13,045 bases of DNA from an uncultured Gemmatimonadota bacterium. GTDB taxonomy: Bacteria; Gemmatimonadota; Gemmatimonadetes; Longimicrobiales; Gaopeijiaceae. Of the stretch, positions 7,932 to 13,045 are shown piece after piece (position 1 is the first letter of the stretch; each line of letters starts with the position of its first letter). The position numbers and the translations under genes were made by a program. The notes under the pieces are model-generated. The model was not told where the DNA came from and made no database searches. It was given only the letters and a program-made list of their open reading frames with translations. The DNA lies in the NCBI GenBank assembly GCA_938030915.1, contig CALHIO010000100.1:1-13045 (forward strand). The letters are read 5' to 3'.

Positions 7932-8098
7932 ACCGCGCCCGAGGAGCCGCCACTTCTTCAGAGAGCTACCGTCCGAACCATTGAGAAACTGAACATCCGA
8001 CAGGAGATGGATGGGAGCGTTTCAACCCCGTGTCAACGAGTCAGGTCCGCGACCGCGTCGGAATCGGATGCGACTTCACCTTCCGCCCTCGAGCGGGA

Positions 8099-8114
8099 TC
8101 TGTCTTCGGACAGA
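8099..8114 (-). terminator. Hairpin downstream of the heptose epimerase gene
   Basis: The perfect 6-bp stem TCTGTC / GACAGA encloses TTCG on the plus strand (a C-UUCG-G type extra-stable loop) and CGAA on the minus strand. Flanking bases CGGG (8094-8097) and TCCG (8119-8122) can add a lower stem after a bulge. It sits about 15 bases past the epimerase stop. With no T-run it is at best a non-canonical terminator or a 3'-end stability element. Confidence 0.35.
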
Positions 8115-8128
8115 CGAATCCGTGCGAG

Positions 8129-9112
8129 CTAGCGGTACGGATCGTTCCCCGACAGGAAGCGTGCGACGTACTCTGCGACACCTTCTTGGACCGGGGCGAA
8201 CGGTTTCGCATACCCCGCATCACGAAGCTTCGTCATGTCGGCCTCGGTGAAGTACTGGTACGTGTCACGGATTTCCGCCGGCGTATCCACCCACTTCACG
8301 CCCAGCTCCCGACCGACCGCCGAATACAGAGCGTCCATGAGTTCGAGCCACGTCTGGGCTCGTCCCGTACCGAGGTTGTAGATGCCGCTCGGGGGTTGCT
8401 CTTCACGAATCCACAGCATGACATCGACGCAGTCCCCGACATAGACGAAGTCGCGCATCTGTCCGCCGTCTTCGTAGTCGGGATGATGAGATCGGAAGAG
8501 GGTCACCTCGAGGCCTGCCGCCGCGTCCGGATACGCCTTGGTGACGACGCTGCGCATGTCGCCTTTGTGGTACTCGTTGGGTCCGTACACGTTGAAGAAC
8601 TTCAGGCCCGCCCAGGACGGTGGGGCTGACCGACCCTCCTCGACCTCTCGGGCGACCCAGCGGTCGAAGGCCAGCTTGCTCCAGCCGTACGCATTCAGCG
8701 GTCGCAACTTCGCCAGGGATGTCGGGTTGTCCGAGTCCCGGAAGCCCTGGGCCCCGTCACCGTAGGTTGCGGCGGACGATGCGTACACGAGGGGGACCTC
8801 GTGGTGTGCGCACCATCGCCACATCCGCTGTGAAAGTCTCAGGTTCGAATCCGCGATCAGGTCCGCGTCCGTCTCGGTCGTCGCGGAGATCGCACCCATG
8901 TGGTAGACGAAGGAAATTTCGTCGCCCCGGCGGGTCAGGAAGTCGTCGAGCGCGCTCGGGTCCACGAGCTCGTCGATCTCGTGTTTCGCAATGTTGCGCC
9001 ACTTGTCGCCCGTTCCGAGCGAATCACAGATGGAAACCCGCTCGTCGGCATCCGCGAGGGCGCCCACGAGATTCGAGCCGATGAAGCCGGTACCCCCGGT
9101 GACCAAGATCAT
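8129..9112 (-). CDS. rfaD: ADP-L-glycero-D-manno-heptose 6-epimerase
   Basis: This 327-residue cytoplasmic enzyme (also called HldD) turns ADP-D-glycero-beta-D-manno-heptose into the L-glycero form used for the LPS inner core. It is an extended short-chain dehydrogenase: the NADP-binding glycine motif GGTGFIG is at residues 6-12, YASSAATYG (110-118) carries the catalytic Ser, and YGWSK (142-146) carries the Tyr and Lys. FFNVYGPNEYHKGDMRSVV (172-190), QMRDFVYVGD and GIYNLGTGRAQTW match the E. coli enzyme closely, and the length is normal (about 310). ATG 9112 gives the family's usual start, MILVTGG. ATG 9136 would add eight residues and has a GGTGGA ribosome site, so it is a real alternative. 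The upstream VOC gene on the same strand ends 67 bases before the start. No other LPS gene is visible in the window. Confidence 0.95.
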   Translation of the reverse strand: MILVTGGTGFIGSNLVGALADADERVSICDSLGTGDKWRNIAKHEIDELVDPSALDDFLTRRGDEISFVYHMGAISATTETDADLIADSNLRLSQRMWRWCAHHEVPLVYASSAATYGDGAQGFRDSDNPTSLAKLRPLNAYGWSKLAFDRWVAREVEEGRSAPPSWAGLKFFNVYGPNEYHKGDMRSVVTKAYPDAAAGLEVTLFRSHHPDYEDGGQMRDFVYVGDCVDVMLWIREEQPPSGIYNLGTGRAQTWLELMDALYSAVGRELGVKWVDTPAEIRDTYQYFTEADMTKLRDAGYAKPFAPVQEGVAEYVARFLSGNDPYR

Positions 9113-9179
9113 GGGGTGAAGATCGGCACGGGACATGGGGGAAGTCCACCGGCGGATCGCATCGGTCCGAGCGGTGCCT

Positions 9180-10136
9180 CTACCGGATGATCTCGAGGAT
9201 CCGCTCGTTTCCCTCTCGGTCGAGGAAGTGGTCCCACTCCAGGAAGTACCCCGTAGGGTCGTAGCCGACGAAGGTCTCGACCCGATCCGACTCCATCCCG
9301 ATCGAATCGGATCGGAGCTCGACCCCCAGCGCACGCGCGCGCTCCATCCAGCCGCGCACGTCCCGGGTGAGAAACGACACGGTCACGGCATTCTCCTCGG
9401 TCGAGGAGTGCATCCCGCGCGCACCGTCGACGAGCCCGATATATCCGGTGGGTGACGCCCGATAGACCTTCGCCCATCCCTGATCGACGAGGAGACTCTC
9501 ATTCAGAAGCTCCTCGTAGAAGCGTTCATTCGGCGCGAGTTCGTCGTAGTACAGCCAGAGTACGGTCGCCGAGATCCCAAGCTGCGCCGGGCGCTGGTCG
9601 GTGAAGACGGGCTCGATCGCGTCGAGCTGAGGACTCAGATCCACGTTCTCCTCGTGCTCGTTGAACCACTCGAACTCGAGGAGGTAGCCTTCGGGGTCGA
9701 TGGCGACGAAGCCGTCGTGCGCGCTGCCCTCGCGCATGGTGAGCTCGCTGCGAAGCGGTACGCTGTTGGCCTGCAGGTGGGCGAACCACGCCTCGAGGTC
9801 GCGAGTGACGATGGCCAGCGCCACGCTCTTGGGCTCGTCGCTCGAGTGCATCCCTTGCTCCGCGTCGACCAGTGTGAGGAACGATCGCGGCGCGACGTGC
9901 ATGATCTTCGCGAAGCCGTAATCCGCCGCTGTCTCCAGGCCGAGGACATCGCGGTAGAAGACCCACGCCGCCTCGACGTCCTCGTAGTAGTAGAACGCGT
10001 TGAGGGCGTCGATCGGGGAGGGTAGGACCTGCATCGACTCAGTCATCGCTTCACCTTCGCTCTCGTCCGCGGGTGCGCAGGCGCTCGCGCCGATGATGGT
10101 GCAGAGCATCAACGTCCGTGCAATTCCGTTCTTCAC
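9180..10136 (-). CDS. Lipoprotein with two VOC (glyoxalase/dioxygenase-fold) domains
   Basis: A 318-residue protein with a lipoprotein signal, lipobox ASAC with Cys20, followed by an acidic linker. Two tandem VOC domains follow, at about 43-160 and 185-305. They are diverged copies of each other: both contain GMHSS (95-99 and 241-245), TRD followed by a Trp after a strand (TRDLEAW, TRDVRGW), and a DPEGYLLEFEW / DPTGYFLEWDH ending. Glu at 154/156 and Glu300 or Asp302 occupy the usual last metal-ligand strand, but the first-strand positions (FYYYED, LWLYYDE) lack the common His or Gln, so a classical glyoxalase metal site is doubtful. Function is unknown; binding or sequestering a small molecule at the envelope is possible. 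GTG 10136 is chosen because GGAG lies 8 bases upstream and the lipoprotein signal then starts correctly. VOC proteins are usually cytosolic, so the lipid anchor is unusual. Confidence 0.88.
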   Translation of the reverse strand: MKNGIARTLMLCTIIGASACAPADESEGEAMTESMQVLPSPIDALNAFYYYEDVEAAWVFYRDVLGLETAADYGFAKIMHVAPRSFLTLVDAEQGMHSSDEPKSVALAIVTRDLEAWFAHLQANSVPLRSELTMREGSAHDGFVAIDPEGYLLEFEWFNEHEENVDLSPQLDAIEPVFTDQRPAQLGISATVLWLYYDELAPNERFYEELLNESLLVDQGWAKVYRASPTGYIGLVDGARGMHSSTEENAVTVSFLTRDVRGWMERARALGVELRSDSIGMESDRVETFVGYDPTGYFLEWDHFLDREGNERILEIIR

Positions 10137-10204
10137 CGTCGTGTCTCCGGGCAGAGGGAGAGGCTCTCCACCATACGTGCGTGCGAGGCGAGCCGGAAAC
10201 GCGG

Positions 10205-10237
10205 AAGGACCCGGCACCACGCGGGTGCCGGGCCCTT
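10205..10237 (-). terminator. Terminator-like hairpin after the LVIVD gene
   Basis: A 9-bp perfect stem CCCGGCACC (10210-10218) / GGTGCCGGG (10224-10232) is extended after one mismatch by AAGG/CCTT (10205-10208 with 10234-10237). It starts about 44 bases beyond the stop of the LVIVD gene and lies upstream of the VOC gene. The minus strand continues with CCGCGTTTCC, which has only a short T-run, but the position and stability fit an end-of-transcript signal separating the two genes. Confidence 0.65.
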
Positions 10238-10280
10238 CTCGTTGTCGCTTCCACTCGGGCGGCGGTGCCGCGCTCGACGG

Positions 10281-12098
10281 CTACTGCTGAGCGGCCATGC
10301 CCCGCAGGACGGCGGCGAGCTTGGCCAAGCGCTCGGCGTCACCACCGAGTTCACCGGACTCGATCTGGACGACGTCGGCCTCGATCTCGGCCGCCAGGCC
10401 GTTCAGCGTCATCGCACCCGCGTTCGTATCGAGCGCATTCTGAATCTCGGCGGCCCGGTCGTTCAGGATCCGATTGGCCCGCGTCATTTGATCCAGATAT
10501 GCCTGAGCGACATCCCGCGACGGGGCCCACTCGACCTTCGGCTGCAGCTGGGCGTTGAATTCGTTGATCATCACGGACTCTGCCGCCGCGATCTCGGCGG
10601 CCGACAGATGCTCGCTCGGCGTGAGGCGGAAGACGTCGATCCCGCGGGAGATCTCGGCGCCGTAGAGGCGACCGTTGAACCAGTACACCGACCAGTAACC
10701 ACCCGTGAAGAGCGATTCGATCGAGAGCGGTCCACGATCGAAGAACGCGATCTCGAACGGGTTCTCGGGATCGGTGAAGTCCATCAGGGACACACCGCCC
10801 TGATACCATGCCTGGGCCATGATGTCACGGCCGGGCACCGGAATGATCGAGCCGTTGTGCGCGACGCAGTTCTCGGTCTCGGTCTGCGGAACCGGGAGCT
10901 TGTAGTAGCCCGCGAGCTCCATCTGGCCGTCTTCACCGATGCGGAAGATGGCGTTCGCACCCCACGTCGCAGGGTCCGTCGCACGGCAGCGCGGGGCCGA
11001 ACCGCCACCCCACTCGTCCGTGAACACGACGACGTCACCGTCGTTGTTGAAGGTCGCGGAGTGCCAGTACGCGAAGTTCGGGTCGGAGACCTCGGCGACG
11101 CGCGTCGGGTTCACCGGATCCGAGATGTCGAGAAGGATGCCGTTGCCGGAGCACGCGCCACCGGCGAGCCCGATGCCGGGATACGCTGTGATGTCGTGGC
11201 ACTGGTTCGTCAACCGTGAGCTCTGCGTGCCCGGACCGTGGTTTCCACCCTGCCAGAGACCGGCCAGGTTGCCCTGCTCGTCCGCGAAGATGCGCGGCAT
11301 GTTCACGATCTCGGCCGCCGACGGATTGGCCAGCGGGACCTTCACGACTTCGATGCGGAAGAGTGCCGTCTCAGGATCTTCGGGGCCGCCACCGGAGCAG
11401 CCGGGGAGCTCGTCGCCCGGACGAACGCGGCTCGTGCCCTGAATGTAGACGTAGATGTTCTCGGTATCGGCCGGATCGGTCACGATCGTGTGCGTGTGCG
11501 ATCCGCGGCACGACTGAATGGCCGCGACCTGAGTCGGGTTGTTCATGTCGGATACGTCGAAGATGCGGACGCCGCGCATACGCTCGGCACTGATCGAGTC
11601 CGCGACACCCTCGACCCCGCAGTCGAGACGACCCCTCGTTTCCTGGGCCGACATGACGATCAGGTCACCGTACACCGACACGTCACCCTGACCGCCCGGG
11701 CAGACGACGGAGACGCTCAGCGTCGGATCAGCCGGGTTCGAGATGTCGTAGATCTGGAAGCCGTTGTAGTTGCCCTGGATCAGGAGACCATCCTGGAATG
11801 CGAGATCGGTGTTGCTGAACCGACCGTCAGCGGGCGTCGAGGGATTGAAGAAGCCGTCCGGCCGCGGGATCGCCGCCAGCAGTTCCATGCCGCTGATCGC
11901 CGACTCGGCATCCAGCCAGCCTGCACCCAGGCCGATGCGGGGATCGTTCGGATCCCACTCCAGGGCGGGTGCCGCCGGGGGGACCTGGTCCTGTTGCTGC
12001 GCCGAGACGCCCTCCGGGGCGACGACAGTGCCCGCAACCAGGGTGGTCGCGGCGAGGAGCCCGAGGGCTCCCGTGATCTTCTTACCCATGTCCTTCAT
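10281..12098 (-). CDS. Secreted LVIVD-repeat beta-propeller protein with helical C-terminal extension
   Basis: A 605-residue exported protein. Its signal peptide (1-33) ends at VSA/QQQ. Residues about 65-492 hold LVIVD-type repeats typical of beta-propellers: GLLIQGNYNGFQIYDISNP (104-122), GVRIFDVSDMNNPTQVA (176-192), GILLDISDPVNPTRVAEV (320-337) and GGVSLMDFTDPENPFEIAF (434-452). Four motifs place His at similar blade positions: GSHTHTIV (199-206), QCHDITAY (299-306), YWHSATF (344-350) and CVAHNGSIIP (411-420). Eight Cys (133, 160, 197, 234, 300, 316, 371, 411) suit disulfides outside the cytoplasm. Residues 495-605 form a helix-rich extension without a known domain. Function is unknown; the His ring could bind a metal, as in other propellers. 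The ATG at 12098 has AGAGG six bases upstream; ATG 12089 is less well placed. It lies 86 bases behind the DUF305 gene and may be co-transcribed with it. Confidence 0.9.
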   Translation of the reverse strand: MKDMGKKITGALGLLAATTLVAGTVVAPEGVSAQQQDQVPPAAPALEWDPNDPRIGLGAGWLDAESAISGMELLAAIPRPDGFFNPSTPADGRFSNTDLAFQDGLLIQGNYNGFQIYDISNPADPTLSVSVVCPGGQGDVSVYGDLIVMSAQETRGRLDCGVEGVADSISAERMRGVRIFDVSDMNNPTQVAAIQSCRGSHTHTIVTDPADTENIYVYIQGTSRVRPGDELPGCSGGGPEDPETALFRIEVVKVPLANPSAAEIVNMPRIFADEQGNLAGLWQGGNHGPGTQSSRLTNQCHDITAYPGIGLAGGACSGNGILLDISDPVNPTRVAEVSDPNFAYWHSATFNNDGDVVVFTDEWGGGSAPRCRATDPATWGANAIFRIGEDGQMELAGYYKLPVPQTETENCVAHNGSIIPVPGRDIMAQAWYQGGVSLMDFTDPENPFEIAFFDRGPLSIESLFTGGYWSVYWFNGRLYGAEISRGIDVFRLTPSEHLSAAEIAAAESVMINEFNAQLQPKVEWAPSRDVAQAYLDQMTRANRILNDRAAEIQNALDTNAGAMTLNGLAAEIEADVVQIESGELGGDAERLAKLAAVLRGMAAQQ

Positions 12099-12114
12099 AC
12101 CTCACCTCTGATGG

Positions 12115-12132
12115 ACTGACTCGTGAATCAGT
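12115..12132. promoter_or_regulatory. Imperfect palindrome upstream of the LVIVD gene
   Basis: ACTGACTCGTGAATCAGT forms arms ACTGA/TCAGT with one mismatch and an inner TC/GA pairing. It lies 17-34 bases before the ATG at 12098 and within the 86-base gap behind the DUF305 gene. It could be an operator, or a small hairpin placed before the ribosome site. The role is unproven. Confidence 0.25.
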
Positions 12133-12184
12133 ACTGGTTGAACCTGCTTCCTTCTACGACGGGTCGAACGCGCCACGCGGTGAA

Positions 12185-12856
12185 CTAGCGACCCATCTGG
12201 TCGAGGAGCGCCTGCATCCGCTCAATCTCCATGAGCTGATCGGCGTCGACCTCCTCGGCGAATTTGAAGACGGTCGATTCCTGGGCGGCTCCGGATGTAT
12301 TGAAGAGTGTCGTGACCATGTCGAGCGCGCCCAGATGGTGCCGGATCATCCCCTCGAGGAACAGCCGGTCGAACTCCATGCCGCGCGCATCGGCCAGCTG
12401 CTCCATTTCCTGTGGAGAGAGCATCCCCATCCCTTGATGGTGCATGGCGCCCATTCCGGGCATCGCCACGGGCTCCCCGCGTTCCCTGAGCCAGGACGAC
12501 ATCATCGCGATCTCGTCTCGCTGCGAGATCTCCATCCGGAGGCCCATCTGCCGGACCGCTTCGGTCGTCGCGTGCTGGCGGACGAGGGCGGTCATTTCGA
12601 GCGCCTGCTGGTGGTGCGGGATCATCCCCTGCATGAAGCGCACGTCGGCGGCGGTGTACGAGACTCCCTCGACCTGCTCGAGCTCCGAGGCGGAGAAGGT
12701 CCGGCCGGCCTGACCGGGGGCACCGGGCTGGACGATTCGGGGGCCGTCGCCCGCAGGCGCTGCCACGGAGGACGGTGCCGTTCCGCTGCTGGAGCAGGCC
12801 ACCGTCGCTACGGTGAGCGCGAGCGTCGAGGTCGTGCGGATGTCGAACGTGATCAT
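12185..12856 (-). CDS. DUF305 lipoprotein with paired His-His motifs and Met-rich linker
   Basis: A 223-residue envelope protein of the DUF305 family, a ferritin-like four-helix fold often found near copper-related genes; its biochemical role is unsettled. The lipobox TVAC puts the lipidated Cys at 21, followed by a Ser/Ala/Pro linker to about 55. The two half-domains repeat the family signature: MIPHHQQALEM (78-88) and MIRHHLGALDM (170-180). Between them lies a metal-suited linker with AMPGMGAMHHQGMGM (131-145), holding five Met after Ala131 and His139/His140. The length is usual for the family. The ATG at 12856 has no strong ribosome site, but the signal peptide starts well there. It is upstream of the LVIVD gene on the same strand, 86 bases apart, and likely forms a unit with it. 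A copper or other metal-handling role is an inference from the motifs. Confidence 0.93.
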   Translation of the reverse strand: MITFDIRTTSTLALTVATVACSSSGTAPSSVAAPAGDGPRIVQPGAPGQAGRTFSASELEQVEGVSYTAADVRFMQGMIPHHQQALEMTALVRQHATTEAVRQMGLRMEISQRDEIAMMSSWLRERGEPVAMPGMGAMHHQGMGMLSPQEMEQLADARGMEFDRLFLEGMIRHHLGALDMVTTLFNTSGAAQESTVFKFAEEVDADQLMEIERMQALLDQMGR

Positions 12857-13045
12857 GGCGTAGGGTGCGGGTTCGAGGCCTCGGTCTCCGGATCTGGCAG
12901 CAGTAAGGCGCGGGTGCTCTACAAGCTTCAGCGTGGCGCGGTTCCCGCAATGGTCGATGTGTTCTTCATGGTCCCGGAAAGACGGGGCCGAAGGACGGGG
13001 TTGGCCGTGGCTCGGCCGGGATCACATCTTTGCGTCCGGCCGCAC
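12857..13045. other. Gene-free right edge upstream of DUF305
   Basis: These 189 bases presumably carry the promoter of the DUF305 gene, but I find no convincing -35/-10 pair. A short GGCCG/CGGCC stem (13003-13017) is the only local structure. A plus-strand frame starting ATG at 12953 stays open to the edge for about 30 Arg-rich codons and is not convincing as a gene. Confidence 0.4.

Noticed and set aside
7568..7953. Two other overlapping minus-strand frames of 121 and 125 codons
   Set aside because: Both are Arg/Pro/Ser-rich without an export signal, while the 105-codon frame has a hydrophobic signal and an ordered Cys/His motif.
7981..7993. TTGAG-AAA-CTGAA near-palindrome upstream of the small gene, considered as a metal-regulator box
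   Set aside because: One mismatch, short, and not a match to the Fur or Zur consensus I know.
8008..8036. Possible promoter of the small Cys/His gene: perfect -35 TTGACA on the minus strand (8036 to 8031)
   Set aside because: No acceptable -10 box at 16-18 bases (CATCCA at 17), so only the -35 half is supported.
7242..8132. 296-codon plus-strand frame across the lipoprotein and the small gene
   Set aside because: Low-complexity Arg/Ser/Thr composition, no ribosome site, and it crosses several better-supported minus-strand features.
9113..9334. N-terminal extension of the heptose epimerase to 9334
   Set aside because: The added residues are Ser/Arg-rich, overlap the VOC coding region and precede the canonical MILVTGG start.
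10242..12119. Two long plus-strand frames (325 and 293 codons) opposite the LVIVD gene
   Set aside because: Antisense shadows rich in Arg, Asp and Val; the minus strand encodes a convincing secreted propeller.
12953..13045. Plus-strand open frame running off the right edge
   Set aside because: About 30 Arg-rich codons with no ribosome site or recognisable motif; cannot be judged from this window.

Overview
The window looks like a chromosomal segment of a GC-rich, Gram-negative (diderm) bacterium, most likely Gemmatimonadota or a close relative. This is judged from gene content, not from a marker gene: a DUF5916 outer-membrane protein, a DUF481 protein, an LVIVD-repeat secreted protein, a DUF305 lipoprotein, and a TonB-dependent receptor paired with a lipoprotein of a type otherwise familiar from Bacteroidota. 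A heptose epimerase and three outer-membrane barrels confirm an outer membrane. I see no rRNA, tRNA, CRISPR array, insertion sequence or phage gene, and no intergenic stretch longer than about 200 bases.

Left part (1-4459). A SulP-family anion permease runs leftward off the window edge. It is transcribed divergently from a small winged-helix regulator, and the short region between them holds a good promoter for the permease with a perfect inverted repeat between its -35 and -10 boxes. A DUF481 outer-membrane protein follows on the minus strand, then a DUF5916 protein (CBM9-like domain plus barrel) on the plus strand, the two being divergent.

Middle part (4467-7961). Three consecutive minus-strand genes run from right to left: a small exported Cys/His protein, an acidic surface-type lipoprotein, and a TonB-dependent receptor with an N-terminal carboxypeptidase-regulatory-like domain. 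Strong hairpins lie in both gaps. I read this as an uptake module for a scarce ligand, possibly a metal ion or complex. It is the best candidate here for an incompletely described system.

Right part (8129-12856), all minus strand. ADP-L-glycero-D-manno-heptose 6-epimerase (LPS core heptose supply) is preceded by a lipoprotein with two VOC domains. Beyond a clear hairpin terminator come a secreted LVIVD-repeat beta-propeller with four His-rich motifs and, upstream of it, a DUF305 lipoprotein with paired His-His motifs and a Met/His-rich linker. The last two probably form a unit and may share a copper- or redox-related envelope role. The final 189 bases (12857-13045) hold no gene I can support.
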